Shown here: piece after piece, positions 7,661-17,363 of the stretch
Layout: each line of letters opens with the position of its first letter
Numbering within the stretch: the first letter of the stretch is position 1
Assembly: GCA_943908365.1 (NCBI GenBank)
Contig: CALTTH010000004.1
Span: forward strand, 26,726-90,725
Direction of reading: 5' to 3'
Length of the DNA: 64,000 bases
DNA from: an uncultured Hyphomicrobiales bacterium
GTDB lineage: Bacteria; Pseudomonadota; Alphaproteobacteria; Rhizobiales; Rhizobiaceae
Position numbers and translations under genes: made by a program
The notes under the pieces: generated by a model
Told to the model about the DNA's origin: nothing
Database searches by the model: none
The model's input: only the letters and a program-made list of their open reading frames with translations

Positions 7661-9727
7661 ATGGCCGTCGCCTATCTCGAGAAACTAAATGAGCAACAGC
7701 GCAAGGCCGTCGAGCATGGCGTTGGACTGGCTGAGGGCGAGACCGGAGGACCACTGTTGATCATCGCCGGTGCAGGCTCCGGTAAGACCAACACGCTGGC
7801 ACACCGCGTCGCTCATCTCATCGTCAATGGTGCCGACCCTCGGCGCATTCTTCTCATGACCTTCTCACGCAGAGCAGCATCTGAAATGTCCCGCCGCGTT
7901 GAGAGAATCTGCCGCAATGTGTTGGGCTCTAACTCCGCGATCTTGACGGACGCACTTGCGTGGTCTGGCACATTCCACGGCATCGGCGCCAGGCTGCTGA
8001 GAATGTATGCCGAGCAGATCGGTCTCAACGTCGACTTTACGATTCACGATCGGGAAGACAGTGCTGACCTGATCAACCTGGCGCGTCATGAGCTAGGCTT
8101 TTCAAAAACTGAAAGCCGATTTCCCACCAAGGGGACCTGTCTTGCGATTTATTCCCGCACGGTAAACTCCCAGACACCGTTGAGCGAGATACTGCGTCAG
8201 CACTATCCCTGGGTGGCGATGTGGGAAGAGCAGCTTAAGGAATTGTTTGCGGCCTATGTAGAGGCAAAGCAGAGCCAGAACGTTCTCGACTACGACGATC
8301 TCGTCCTCTACTGGGCGCAAATGGTCGGCGATCCGGATCTAGCCGATGATATCGGCAAGCGGTTCGACCACGTTATGGTTGACGAATATCAGGACACCAA
8401 CAGATTGCAGGCGTCCGTGTTGATGGCGCTCAAGCCGGGTGGTCGCGGTCTGACTGTGGTTGGCGACGATGCCCAGTCGATCTATTCCTTCCGCGCTGCG
8501 ACGGTCCGTAACATTCTTGACTTCCCGACGTCGTTCACCCCAGCCGCTGACATCATCACGCTCGACCGCAACTATCGCTCGACGCAACCGATCTTGGCTG
8601 CAGCGAACAGTATCATCGAACTTGCACGCGAGCGTTTCACCAAGAACCTGTGGACGGAGCGGGAGTCGCTCGAGCGCCCGAAACTTGTCACAGTCAAGGA
8701 CGAGACCGAACAAGCTAACTTCATCATCGATCAGGTGCTTGCCAATCGCGAAACAGGAATGACGCTCAAGCAGCAGGCCGTTCTCTTTCGAACATCAAGC
8801 CATAGTGGTGCACTTGAGGTTGAGCTTACCCGACGCAACATTCCTTTCGTCAAATTTGGCGGTCTCAAGTTTCTCGACAGCGCCCATGTAAAGGACATGC
8901 TATCCGTCCTGCGTTTCGCGCAAAACCCGCGCGATCGGGTTGCCGGATTTCGCTTGCTTCAGATGCTCCCAGGCATCGGTCCGAAGAAGGCTGGTGTTAT
9001 TCTCGATACTATCGCGTCTGATCCTGAACCGATCATGGCACTTGCGGAAATCCCGCCGCCACCAAAGACGGGTGCAGATTGGACATCTTTTGTGACGCTC
9101 CTCACTGGTCTTGGGAAAACGCAGCAAGGGTGGCCCTCGGACATAGCTCAGGCCCGTCTTTGGTACGAACCCCATCTCGAGCGGATGCATGAAGATGCCG
9201 ATACGCGTAAAGCTGACCTTCTACAGCTTGAGCAAATCGCTGGCGGATACGCGTCCCGCGAACGGTTTTTGACCGAACTGACCCTTGATCCTCCAGATGC
9301 TACGAGCGACCAGGCAGGAGTCCCTTTGCTCGATGAGGACTACCTCATCCTCTCGACAATGCATTCTGCGAAAGGCCAGGAATGGCGCTCCGTGTTCATG
9401 CTGAATGTTGTCGATGGCTGCATACCGTCTGATCTAGGCACGGGGACGACACAGGAACTCGAAGAAGAGAGGCGTCTGCTTTATGTCGGGATGACACGCG
9501 CGAAGGACAGCCTGGCGCTGATTACGCCGCAGCGATTTTTCACCCATGGGCAGAACTCGCAGGGCGATCGACACGTTTATGCATCTCGTTCCAGGTTCAT
9601 CCCAGCAACTCTGCTTCAATATTTCGAAACTATGACCTGGCCCAAAGTCTCGGCTGCGGCATCTGAGCGTAGTGCACAGCAAATTCGCGTCGATGTCGGC
9701 GCGCGGATGCGCGAAATGTGGAAGTAG
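7661..9727 (+). CDS. UvrD/Rep/PcrA-type superfamily I DNA helicase
   Basis: A 688-residue ATP-dependent 3'-5' DNA helicase. The SF1 motifs appear in order: Q motif (LNEQQRKAVEHG), Walker A (AGAGSGKT), motif Ia (LMTFSRRAASEM), motif II (VDEYQDTN), motif III (VVGDDAQSIYSFRAA), motif IV (LDRNYRST), motif V (LSTMHSAKGQEW) and motif VI (EERRLLYVGMTRA). It is slightly shorter than E. coli UvrD (720 aa), and its C-terminal tail lacks the long RNA-polymerase-binding extension. This family works in repair and in clearing recombination intermediates. Rhizobiaceae carry the housekeeping uvrD elsewhere, so this could be a paralog; I therefore give no symbol. The ribosome site is weak, and the first ATG after the upstream stop was taken. 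It is convergent with the GntR gene. Confidence 0.9.
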   Translation: MAVAYLEKLNEQQRKAVEHGVGLAEGETGGPLLIIAGAGSGKTNTLAHRVAHLIVNGADPRRILLMTFSRRAASEMSRRVERICRNVLGSNSAILTDALAWSGTFHGIGARLLRMYAEQIGLNVDFTIHDREDSADLINLARHELGFSKTESRFPTKGTCLAIYSRTVNSQTPLSEILRQHYPWVAMWEEQLKELFAAYVEAKQSQNVLDYDDLVLYWAQMVGDPDLADDIGKRFDHVMVDEYQDTNRLQASVLMALKPGGRGLTVVGDDAQSIYSFRAATVRNILDFPTSFTPAADIITLDRNYRSTQPILAAANSIIELARERFTKNLWTERESLERPKLVTVKDETEQANFIIDQVLANRETGMTLKQQAVLFRTSSHSGALEVELTRRNIPFVKFGGLKFLDSAHVKDMLSVLRFAQNPRDRVAGFRLLQMLPGIGPKKAGVILDTIASDPEPIMALAEIPPPPKTGADWTSFVTLLTGLGKTQQGWPSDIAQARLWYEPHLERMHEDADTRKADLLQLEQIAGGYASRERFLTELTLDPPDATSDQAGVPLLDEDYLILSTMHSAKGQEWRSVFMLNVVDGCIPSDLGTGTTQELEEERRLLYVGMTRAKDSLALITPQRFFTHGQNSQGDRHVYASRSRFIPATLLQYFETMTWPKVSAAASERSAQQIRVDVGARMREMWK

Positions 9728-9834
9728 TATTGCCAGTGCGCGTCATTCGAGCGACGGCGGACGCGTCACCGTTCGAGAAGTATGGATGCGCGCACATAGA
9801 ATCTTGCCAGTAGGCCGGCGATCGACCAAACGGG

Positions 9835-10584
9835 TTAGAGGTCCTCAAGTCCATTGAGCAAAGCAATATGGTCTTTTCCACTGATTGCATCTGCATCTGT
9901 TTGAACGACATACTCTATGACCGCCGAAATGCCACTGAGATGGCGTCTTAGCAAAGTCACGGCTTCGTCCTCATCACGGGCCTTTATGGCCGTAGAGAGT
10001 GCGATGTGCTCTGCAATTACCTCATCAAAGTAACCGATCTTTGGAAAGCCGCGGCGGCGCACGCGATCAAGCTGACCGGTCGCATTGTGGATCGTTTGCC
10101 AGATATCCGGAAAGCCTGAAATCCGGCACAAGAGACGATGAAATTCGTTATCGACGTTGAAGGCCTCATTCACATCGCGCCGCTTAGCGGCGTCATGCTG
10201 TCGGAAAATCAAAAGGTCAAGGTCGCGTTCATAAACCGGATCGAAGTTGCGCGCCGCAAGCCTTATGGTGCGTGTCTCAAGGCTTGAGCGAACCAGATGG
10301 CCTTCGATGACTTTTTTCATGACGATCTTGTTGATGAAGGTGCCGCCGCTGGGAACGATATTGACCAGACCTTCTTGGGCTAAACGCAAGACCGCTTCGC
10401 GCATCGGGGTGCGGGAGATACCCAACTCTGCACAGGTATCTTTTTCGCTAAGCGTCTCTCCAGGCCCCAGCTTCATGGTAATGATTGCGTCGCGGATGAC
10501 ATTATAGGCCCACAGTGCCTTGGGTAGGCCCGCGCCTTCGGTCACGCTCGTGTCACCCAATCCCAGTTTCGTGTGTAAGTTCAC
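9835..10584 (-). CDS. GntR-family regulator, FadR/FCD subfamily
   Basis: A 249-residue regulator. The N-terminal winged helix (residues ~25-90) carries ELGISRTPMREAVLRLAQEGLV, the DNA-recognition segment of GntR proteins. The C-terminal all-helical FCD domain (residues ~100-225) retains metal or ligand-binding histidines (EFHRLLCR and the later AEH and RRHL segments). It starts with GTG, supported by GAGG 7 bases upstream. As the last gene of the minus-strand catabolic cluster it is the natural candidate to control that cluster, with an amino- or hydroxy-acid-type ligand. The perfect 16-bp palindrome at 22560-22575, upstream of the first transport gene, is a plausible operator. Repression relieved by a pathway intermediate is inferred. 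Confidence 0.88.
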   Translation of the reverse strand: MNLHTKLGLGDTSVTEGAGLPKALWAYNVIRDAIITMKLGPGETLSEKDTCAELGISRTPMREAVLRLAQEGLVNIVPSGGTFINKIVMKKVIEGHLVRSSLETRTIRLAARNFDPVYERDLDLLIFRQHDAAKRRDVNEAFNVDNEFHRLLCRISGFPDIWQTIHNATGQLDRVRRRGFPKIGYFDEVIAEHIALSTAIKARDEDEAVTLLRRHLSGISAVIEYVVQTDADAISGKDHIALLNGLEDL

Positions 10585-10675
10585 CCAATGCCTCTTTCAC
10601 GCAGTTCAATACTTAACGACATAGTATCACATCACTCATTTCCCGTACCATGGGATGATGTTTTGCAACCGAGCG

Positions 10676-11914
10676 TCAGAGCTCGTTCGCGATCTTGAGG
10701 GTCATGTCGAGGAGAACTCTAGCGCCCGCTGCAACTTGATATGGCTCACACCATTCTTTCTCACTGTGGGAGATGCCAGCTTTGCAGGGGACGAAGATAA
10801 TGGCGGTGGGGCATATCTGCGTCATCGATAGGGCGTCATGCGACGTCAGCGTCGGCAGCATCATGGATGGATAGCCACGGTCAGCTGCTGCTTCCAGTAC
10901 CTGTCCGCAAAGCTCACTCGACAGATCCAGCCGTTGGCGATAATGCGAATTGGCGTTGTGTATCGATAGCCCAGTCTCATCCTCAATCCGTTTTACAGCA
11001 GACTCGATGCGGTTGATAATCCCGGCCCGGCCCGGCTCGGTCGCATGAACGACGACATATGAAAGCTTGGTCAAGTGCGGAATGTTTACGCGGTTGTTCG
11101 GCCAATTCCGGATGACTGTGGCGCTCACCATTCCATCGGGCTCGTTCTCCGCGCCTATCGCCTCGATCTCTATAATGAGTTGAGCTGCCGCAACCAGAGC
11201 ATTCCGGCGCTTTGACATCGGTGCGGTCTGCGAATGGCCATTCTCGCCCATTATATCGATGAATCCGCTGCAACCCCAGGAACTATTGGAAACGGCCGCG
11301 ATCGTGACACCGGCCGCCTCCATCTCTGGTCCCTGTTCGATATGCAGTTCTAAATATTTATGCACTGGTCGACCACCAACTGGACGGGATCCCGCATATC
11401 CGATGCGAACAAGCTCGTCGCCGAGCAGCGTTCCTTCATCGTCCTTGCGTGACAAGGCTTCATCAAGCCGCGAGAGCCCGGCAAAAATGCTGGACCCCAT
11501 GATGCCCGGCTGAAACCGCGCGCCCTCCTCGTTGGTAAAGTTGACGATCTCGATTGCCCGTCTTGTCGCAATGCCTCCGTCATTCAACGATCGGACAACA
11601 GCAAGTCCAGCCAACACGCCGAGGACGCCGTCAAACTTGCCACCGGGCATCTGAGTGTCGAGATGGCTGCCAATCATCAGTGGCGGCAAAGACGAGTCTT
11701 CACCTTCCCGCCGTGCAAACATGTTGCCGATCTCGTCTACCGTGACTGCAAGGCCGGCCTCCTGCGCCCAGTAACGAAACAGGTTGCGGCCTTCCCTGTC
11801 TGCGTCAGAAAGGGCCGGGCGAAAGCTGCCGCCGCCCTCGGTGGCGCCGATTGCCCCCATCGTCATGATGTCGGCCCACAAGCGTTCGGCGTTAATGTCA
11901 GGTGACGCTGTCAT
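10676..11914 (-). CDS. M20-family amidohydrolase (N-carbamoyl-L-amino acid hydrolase / allantoate amidohydrolase type)
   Basis: A 412-residue, normal-length member of the M20 subfamily that removes carbamoyl groups. Two-metal ligands are visible: His and Asp in GSHLDTQMPGGKFDG, the Glu pair in NFTNEEGARF, His in LELHIEQGP and the C-terminal His in TSHDAL. A lid/dimerisation domain sits between them. Likely reactions are N-carbamoyl amino acid to free amino acid plus CO2 and ammonia, or an allantoate/ureidoglycolate-type step. The exact substrate cannot be read from sequence. AGGATAG lies ~6 bases before the ATG. It follows the aminotransferase gene by 37 bases on the same strand, which implies cotranscription. 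In the cluster it would release an amino group from an imported carbamoylated or ureido compound. Confidence 0.87.
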   Translation of the reverse strand: MTASPDINAERLWADIMTMGAIGATEGGGSFRPALSDADREGRNLFRYWAQEAGLAVTVDEIGNMFARREGEDSSLPPLMIGSHLDTQMPGGKFDGVLGVLAGLAVVRSLNDGGIATRRAIEIVNFTNEEGARFQPGIMGSSIFAGLSRLDEALSRKDDEGTLLGDELVRIGYAGSRPVGGRPVHKYLELHIEQGPEMEAAGVTIAAVSNSSWGCSGFIDIMGENGHSQTAPMSKRRNALVAAAQLIIEIEAIGAENEPDGMVSATVIRNWPNNRVNIPHLTKLSYVVVHATEPGRAGIINRIESAVKRIEDETGLSIHNANSHYRQRLDLSSELCGQVLEAAADRGYPSMMLPTLTSHDALSMTQICPTAIIFVPCKAGISHSEKEWCEPYQVAAGARVLLDMTLKIANEL

Positions 11915-11951
11915 GGTCTATCCTTCGACGGTCTGAAAGCATTTTTCGAAA

Positions 11952-13286
11952 TCAATTCGTTTCGTGCAGCACGGATTCGAGCGTGTTGAGGAAGATATCG
12001 GCGTGTTCGCGCCTAAATGGCAGCGGCGGACGGATTTTCAACGTGTTGCCATGAATGCCTGCCGCGCTGATGAGGACACGATGCTCACGCATACGATTGA
12101 CCACCGCCAGCGAGCGGGCACCATCCGGAGTGCGGCTCTTGCGATCGCTCACGAATTCGAGGCCGAGAAAGAGGCCCGCACCCCGAACATCTCCGATGCA
12201 GTCGAATCTCTGCTGCAGCTGACGCATGCTCTCCAGCATGAAGTTGCCCGTCGACAACGCATTCTCGGTCAGCCGCTCGTCTTCGATGATGTCCAGGACG
12301 GCATTGGCGGCGGCAATCGACACGTGGTTGGCGCCAAAGGTGTTGAAATATCGAATGTCGTGGCCAAAACGCTCCTGCACCTCGCTCTTCATCACTGCAG
12401 CGGCGATAGGCATGCCGTTGCCCATCGGTTTACCCATCACAGCGATGTCCGGCACAATGCCATGGCGCATGAAGCCCCACATGTGAGAGCCTGTACGACC
12501 GAAGCCCGGTTGCACCTCGTCGGCGATGTAAAGTGCCCCGGCCTCATGCACAACCTCCAATGTTTTTCTCAAGAAGCCAGCTGGCTCCGAGAATATCCCG
12601 TCGGTCGAAAAGATACTGTCGGCGATGAAGGCGGCGGGCTTGATCCCACGGCGGCGCATGAAAGCAATCGCCTTGGAAACCTCCTGCGCAAACATCTCGC
12701 CGACGTCTCCGCCATCGGCACGATAGGCATCGGGTGCCGGCACGGTGACCACATGCATGCCAAGCGGCATGTTGGGGCCCAGCGATGGAGAGATGGCGGC
12801 CGTTACAGCTGTCGTGCCGTGATAAGCGTTTTCGGTAATGATGATACCGGTTCCGCCGGTTTGATAGCCGGCAATGCGTAGTGCCAGGTCAACAGCTTCG
12901 CTACCGGTGCAGCAATACATGACCCGGTTCAATTCCACGGGAAATGTTGCAAGCAGTCTCGTCGAGTAAGCAAGGATCTTATCGTCGAGATAGCGCGTAT
13001 GTGTGTTCAATACTGCAGCTTGTTCGGCAATCGCAGCAACCACGCGGGGATGGCAGTGGCCGACCGAAGGGACATTATTATACGCGTCGAGATAAGCATT
13101 TCCGTCAGGGTCATAGAGCCAGACACCGTCTCCGCGCACAAGGTGCAGAGGATTTTCGTAAAACAATCGGTATGACGGGCCGAGCAACGCCTGACGACGT
13201 TCGATCATCGAACGCTCCCGCTCCGGCAGACTGGCCAGACGCGACGCGTCGAAGCCATTGATCATCGTCGTTGCTGGCTTGTTCAT
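11952..13286 (-). CDS. Class III PLP enzyme of the AGXT2-like / phospholyase-like subgroup
   Basis: A 444-residue fold-type I PLP enzyme. After a short leader it has YLDAYNNVPSVGHCHPRVV and, further on, LNTHTRYLDD. This pattern is very close to the segments that typify eukaryotic ethanolamine-phosphate and 5-phosphohydroxylysine phospholyases. The PLP-phosphate loop (CCTGSEAVDLALR), the Asp of IADEVQPGFGRTG and the Schiff-base Lys in MGKPMGNGMP are present. It could eliminate phosphate and ammonia from a phosphorylated amino alcohol made by the kinase encoded just upstream, or be a plain aminotransferase. The ATG at 13286 overlaps the kinase stop (ATGA) and has GGAGAG in front, so translation of the two is coupled. 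Phospholyase activity is inferred, not shown. Confidence 0.85.
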   Translation of the reverse strand: MNKPATTMINGFDASRLASLPERERSMIERRQALLGPSYRLFYENPLHLVRGDGVWLYDPDGNAYLDAYNNVPSVGHCHPRVVAAIAEQAAVLNTHTRYLDDKILAYSTRLLATFPVELNRVMYCCTGSEAVDLALRIAGYQTGGTGIIITENAYHGTTAVTAAISPSLGPNMPLGMHVVTVPAPDAYRADGGDVGEMFAQEVSKAIAFMRRRGIKPAAFIADSIFSTDGIFSEPAGFLRKTLEVVHEAGALYIADEVQPGFGRTGSHMWGFMRHGIVPDIAVMGKPMGNGMPIAAAVMKSEVQERFGHDIRYFNTFGANHVSIAAANAVLDIIEDERLTENALSTGNFMLESMRQLQQRFDCIGDVRGAGLFLGLEFVSDRKSRTPDGARSLAVVNRMREHRVLISAAGIHGNTLKIRPPLPFRREHADIFLNTLESVLHETN

Positions 13287-14368
13287 GCCGGTCTCTCCAC
13301 GGACGTGCGGCAAGCCGCTGCTAGTCGCGCAATAGTTTCATCCTTTGGCAATGCATCGAGGCGGGCAAATTGTGCCCAGACGGTGGGACTATTTCGGGTG
13401 TAACGTTCCTTATATTCCGGAAATAGTTTGGCTTGCCATTCCTGTATCGCAAGTCGCATCAGCATGCGCGTCACGATGGCTGGATATATCAGTTCGAGTT
13501 CCTGATCGGACAGCAGCTTCTCCATCGCATATCCTTTGAGGAAATCGCACGTCGCTTCGACGGGGTCCGTAGCGTCCCCCATCTGGTAGGCCGCACCCAC
13601 CGCAACATCGAATAGGACCGGTGCATGCACCATGTCGCCAAAATCGATGATACCGCTGATCGCGTCCGGATTTTCCTCTCTGACGAGAATGTTTTCCATG
13701 TTGAAATCATTATGGATAACCTGCGCGGGCAGTTGCTTTATGCGCGGCAGGATCAGGCTTTCAAAGTCCGTCATCGCCGCCTCCAGCCGCCTCCTTTGTG
13801 CCTCGTCGCCGAAGATGGACAGCAAGTCCCGCAGCCCCGCTGCGTGAGACATGTCCCAGGTGATGCGATGATGGGCGGCTTCATGCGTGAAACCATGAAG
13901 AGCCTTCTGCATCCGACCCAACAACGCACCAATGCGATAGCGCTGGATCGCAGAATGCGGCTGCGATTTCTGGGATTTGCCCGGAACGAATGTGACCATG
14001 CGCACCCCACGGGTGGCGCCTTCATCATCGGTCATTCGGAAATCCGCCTCGCCGTCGAGCGTTCGAATGATCCTTTGGATTGGAATTCCCGGGTCGGCAG
14101 CTTCGACATGCAAAAGCGCCTGACTGTGCATGCTCGTCATGGCAGGATTTTCGGCCGGATTGAGGATTTTGAGGAGATATTCCGACCCGTCACCGAGCGT
14201 CAGGCGGTAATTGCTGTCCTTTTCGCCCCATAGCCATTCCGCCCTTCCGACGAAGCCGTATTTCTCCCGCGCGATCTGCTCTGCCCGATCCGCAAGCACG
14301 GTGGTCGCGCTTGTCTTCAGCTCCGCGCCAAGCGCACTTGCCGCTTCCTGGTGTGCCGTGGAAGCCAT
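13283..14368 (-). CDS. APH-fold small-molecule kinase, hydroxylysine-kinase-like
   Basis: A ~361-residue protein with the aminoglycoside/choline kinase fold: an N-lobe with a glycine-poor nucleotide loop (WGEKDSNYRLTLGDGSEYLLKI), the catalytic loop HNDFNMENIL and the metal motif IDFGDMVHAPVLFDVAV. The IDFGDM plus following hydrophobic stretch matches the hydroxylysine kinase (AGPHD1/HYKK) branch better than antibiotic kinases. It likely phosphorylates a hydroxyl on an amino alcohol or hydroxy amino acid in the cytoplasm. The stop overlaps the start of the phospholyase-like enzyme by 4 bases (ATGA), so the two products are made together. Two starts are possible, ATG 14368 or one at 14428 only 12 bases after the amidase stop; 14368 gives the usual N-terminus but is not certain. 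An antibiotic-resistance role is unlikely in this context. Confidence 0.82.
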   Translation of the reverse strand: MASTAHQEAASALGAELKTSATTVLADRAEQIAREKYGFVGRAEWLWGEKDSNYRLTLGDGSEYLLKILNPAENPAMTSMHSQALLHVEAADPGIPIQRIIRTLDGEADFRMTDDEGATRGVRMVTFVPGKSQKSQPHSAIQRYRIGALLGRMQKALHGFTHEAAHHRITWDMSHAAGLRDLLSIFGDEAQRRRLEAAMTDFESLILPRIKQLPAQVIHNDFNMENILVREENPDAISGIIDFGDMVHAPVLFDVAVGAAYQMGDATDPVEATCDFLKGYAMEKLLSDQELELIYPAIVTRMLMRLAIQEWQAKLFPEYKERYTRNSPTVWAQFARLDALPKDETIARLAAACRTSVERPA

Positions 14369-14439
14369 GTTCCCGTTCCCCGATATTGCATTGAATGATT
14401 TGCACGGGGCCATCGTCGGCGCCCGCACATTGCCTGACG

Positions 14440-15867
14440 TCAGGCGAGCCTCGGCGCGCTGATCGACTCCTCCGGGAAGGCCGATTGATAAGCTGCGGCC
14501 AGCGCGAGCACGATGTCATCGCGATAGCGCGGGCCGACAAACTGCACACCGATCGGCAGGCCGCCTTGATCGAAGCCGCACGGTACCGACACGGCCGGTT
14601 GGCCGGTCATGTTGAACGGATAGGTGAAGGGCGACCAGTCAGACCAGTCCTTGCCTTCGATGCCGCCTGGGAAATCCACACCTGCCTCGATTGCTGTCGT
14701 CGGCATGGTCGGCAGCATGAGCGCGTCATAGGTCTCATGAAACAGCGCCATCGTCACTTTAAGATCAGCCCTGACCTGTTCGGCCGCCACATAGTCCCGC
14801 GCGGTATAGGCACAGCCTTTCTCATAAATGCGGATCAGGCCCGGATCCATAAGCGCTTTTTGCTCGTCCGTTGGATTGATCAACTCTACAGTTCTGGCTT
14901 CGGCGGCGTACCAAAGGGCGAGAAGAGCATCCTGCGGATTGGAGAACCCCGGATCGACCTCTTCGATAATGGCACCCATATCGGCCAGCCGTTTGGCGGC
15001 GCGCTCGACGGCGGCGGCCACGTCCGACTGGACCTCGGCGTAGCCAAGATTACGACTATAACCGATCTTCATGCCCTTGATGTTGGCAACCTTGGTTCCT
15101 TCATGCCAGTTCGGCACGGGGGTCGGGCAGTAGCCATACATCGCCTTCGCGGTCGGACCCGTTGTTGCATTCATGAACAGCGCCGCATCTTCAACCGTCC
15201 GAGTCAGCGGGCCGCGATGCGCAAGCTCGAACAACGGCGTTGGCGTGTCGGAGGGGATCCAGCCATAGGTCGGCTTGATACCGAATGTTCCGCAGAAAGA
15301 GGCCGGAATACGGATCGATCCGGCGCCGTCAGACCCCTCATGCAGGACACCCATATTGAGCGCTGCTGCGACGGCTGCACCGCCAGACGAGCCTCCGGAG
15401 GCGCGATCTGTACGCCATGGATTGAGCGTATTTCCAAAGGCCGGGCCGTGGGTCACTCCCTTCCAGCCAAACTCCGGCGATGTTGTTGTGCCAAGGACAG
15501 TGACGCCAGCGCCACGCAGGCGTTCCATGATGAGAAACTCTTTCTCCGATGGCGTTGTCGAACCCAGTGCTGACCCACGTCGCCAGGGAATGCCCTTCAC
15601 GGGGGTCAATTCCTTGATTGTTGTCGGCGCACCATCGATGGGGGAAAATTGCTCTCCTTTCTTCCAGCGCGCTTCCGATGCTTTCGCTTCTGCCAGTGCA
15701 AGTTCCGGCACGACGTAAGCGAATGCATTTACGCTTGGATTGAATTTCTCAATCCGTGCCAGCGATGCCTTGGCGGCTTCCACGGGGGACGCCTGGCCCG
15801 AGGCGAAGAGCTGCGAGAGCTGCACGGCCGTCATCTCGCCAAGGTCGGTTTTGTTTGTCACATCCAT
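14440..15867 (-). CDS. Amidase signature family amidohydrolase
   Basis: A 475-residue amidase signature enzyme. The Ser-cisSer-Lys triad is visible: Lys in PTTIKELT, the cis-Ser in the glycine-serine loop ASGGSSGGAAVAAA, and the nucleophile Ser in HEGSDGAGSIRIPAS. Length is typical. The family hydrolyses linear amides, including aryl amides, carbamoyl compounds and glutaminyl-tRNA. The lack of gatB/gatC neighbours and the catabolic setting argue for a small-molecule amide. The ATG at 15867 was chosen because TTGAGGATTGAG lies upstream; a TTG at 15882 is the alternative. The aminotransferase stop is only ~20 bases upstream, so it belongs to the same operon and probably cleaves an amide bond in the compound brought in by the peptide-type importer. 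Confidence 0.87.
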   Translation of the reverse strand: MDVTNKTDLGEMTAVQLSQLFASGQASPVEAAKASLARIEKFNPSVNAFAYVVPELALAEAKASEARWKKGEQFSPIDGAPTTIKELTPVKGIPWRRGSALGSTTPSEKEFLIMERLRGAGVTVLGTTTSPEFGWKGVTHGPAFGNTLNPWRTDRASGGSSGGAAVAAALNMGVLHEGSDGAGSIRIPASFCGTFGIKPTYGWIPSDTPTPLFELAHRGPLTRTVEDAALFMNATTGPTAKAMYGYCPTPVPNWHEGTKVANIKGMKIGYSRNLGYAEVQSDVAAAVERAAKRLADMGAIIEEVDPGFSNPQDALLALWYAAEARTVELINPTDEQKALMDPGLIRIYEKGCAYTARDYVAAEQVRADLKVTMALFHETYDALMLPTMPTTAIEAGVDFPGGIEGKDWSDWSPFTYPFNMTGQPAVSVPCGFDQGGLPIGVQFVGPRYRDDIVLALAAAYQSAFPEESISAPRLA

Positions 15868-15885
15868 ATTCTCAATCCTCAAGGC

Positions 15886-17313
15886 TTAGGCACGCGTGGC
15901 TTGAACGGTGTCCAGTGCGCGACTGACGGCACCAAACATGTCGTCGATCTGCTCGGCAGTGATAATCAATGGTGGGCAGAAGCAGATCGCTTCTCCAATA
16001 TTGCGGATGATCAGGCCTTCGTTCTGGCATTCCGCCGCAACCGCCGCAGCGGCGTCTCCGGTATTTGCATCCGCCCATGGGTTGACCTCCAGCGCGCCAA
16101 GAAGGCCAATGCCGCGCGACGAATGCACAAGCGGATGTTCGGCAAGTGCCGCCAGTCCGTGGAGGAACTTTTCTTCGAGGCGCGCGACATTGCCGACAAG
16201 GTCGCGTTCCTGGATGATCTTCAGGTTCTCGAGACCAACGGCTGTCGCGACGGGATGACCGGACGCGGTGAACCCGTGACCGAAGACGCCGATCCGATCC
16301 GATTCATCGGCGATCGGCTGATAAAAGCGATCGTTCATGATAATCGCGGAAAGCGGCATGTAGGACGAGGAGATCTGCTTCGACACGACCAGCACGTCCG
16401 GCTCAATGCCGAGCGTTTCGCACGCAAACATCTTACCCGTGCGGCCGAAGCCGCAGATCACTTCGTCAGCGACAAGAAGAATATCGTATTTCTTCAGGAT
16501 TTCCTGAACGCCGGCCCAGTAACCATCCGGCGGCACCAGCACGCCGCCAGCGCCCATCACGGGTTCACCCCAGAAGGCAGCGATCGTTTCCGGACCTTCC
16601 TTCAGAATGAGCTCTTCCAGATCATTCAGAATGCGCTTGGTGAAATCGGCTTCACTTTCGCCATCCAAGGCGAAATGCACGTAGGATGGGCATGACGTGT
16701 GGATCATCCGGTCGAGCGGCAGATCGAAGCTTTCATGATTGCGAGGCAGGCCCGTGATTGAACCGGAAGCGATTGTCACACCATGATAGCCCTTGATCCG
16801 ACCGATGATCTTCTTCTTGTCTTTCTTGCCAAGCGCATTGGAACGGTACCACACCATCTTGCAGGCGAGGTCGTTAGCTTCCGAACCCGAGGATGTAAAA
16901 TGCACTTTCGACATCGGCACGGGAGCGAGCTTGATCAACATCTCCGCCAGATCGACCGAAGGCCCATGGGTCTTGTAAGCGAAGCTATGATAATAGGGCA
17001 GCTTCTCCATCTGTTCCTTGGCGGCTTCCACCAGACGCTTTTCGCTGAAGCCCAGCGCCACGGACCACAGCCCGGCCAGTCCCTCGATATAACGCTTTCC
17101 GGTATTGTCGGTGACATAGATCCCGTCGCCGCTCTCGATCACAAGACCGCCTGATTTTTCGTATTTTCGAAGGTTGACCATCGGATGCATCTGATAGGCC
17201 ATGTCACGGGCTTCCACAGAATTCGGCATAATCGTCATGTATTGCTCCACAATCGGGCTCTTAAGCCCCCAACTTGGTTGATATCGACCGGACGAGTGGT
17301 CTGATTTCGACAT
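15886..17313 (-). CDS. Class III omega-aminotransferase
   Basis: A 475-residue class III aminotransferase of the omega-amino acid/amine:pyruvate group. It has the family N-terminal HP(M/F)-like segment (AYQMHPMVNLRKYEKSG), IEGLAGLWSVALGF, the cofactor loop TSSGSEANDLACKMVWY, the PLP Asp in LLVADEVICGFGRTGKMF and the Schiff-base Lys in VVSKQISSSYMPLSA. The KKIIGRIKGYHGVT segment is the usual substrate/cofactor region. It would move an amino group from a terminal amine to pyruvate or a similar 2-oxo acid, leaving a semialdehyde. It follows the ABC ATPase gene by about 50 bases on the same strand. The coexistence of two different class III PLP enzymes in one operon suggests two sequential nitrogen-removal steps. 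Confidence 0.88.
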   Translation of the reverse strand: MSKSDHSSGRYQPSWGLKSPIVEQYMTIMPNSVEARDMAYQMHPMVNLRKYEKSGGLVIESGDGIYVTDNTGKRYIEGLAGLWSVALGFSEKRLVEAAKEQMEKLPYYHSFAYKTHGPSVDLAEMLIKLAPVPMSKVHFTSSGSEANDLACKMVWYRSNALGKKDKKKIIGRIKGYHGVTIASGSITGLPRNHESFDLPLDRMIHTSCPSYVHFALDGESEADFTKRILNDLEELILKEGPETIAAFWGEPVMGAGGVLVPPDGYWAGVQEILKKYDILLVADEVICGFGRTGKMFACETLGIEPDVLVVSKQISSSYMPLSAIIMNDRFYQPIADESDRIGVFGHGFTASGHPVATAVGLENLKIIQERDLVGNVARLEEKFLHGLAALAEHPLVHSSRGIGLLGALEVNPWADANTGDAAAAVAAECQNEGLIIRNIGEAICFCPPLIITAEQIDDMFGAVSRALDTVQATRA

Positions 17314-17363
17314 TTCATCATCAAGGCCGGCTCACGTCGGCATCGAGTGTCGAATTCATTCCA

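Noticed and set aside
13283..14368. APH-type kinase as an aminoglycoside resistance gene
   Set aside because: It is embedded in and translationally coupled to a catabolic operon, and its catalytic segments resemble hydroxylysine/choline-type kinases.
14395..15573. Long open frame (392 codons) on the plus strand opposite the amidase gene
   Set aside because: It lies antisense to a well-supported gene, has no recognisable motif or ribosome site, and its composition is that of a codon shadow in GC-rich DNA. The same applies to long antisense frames opposite the genes at 11952, 15886, 42439, 44623, 49254, 55100 and 59390.
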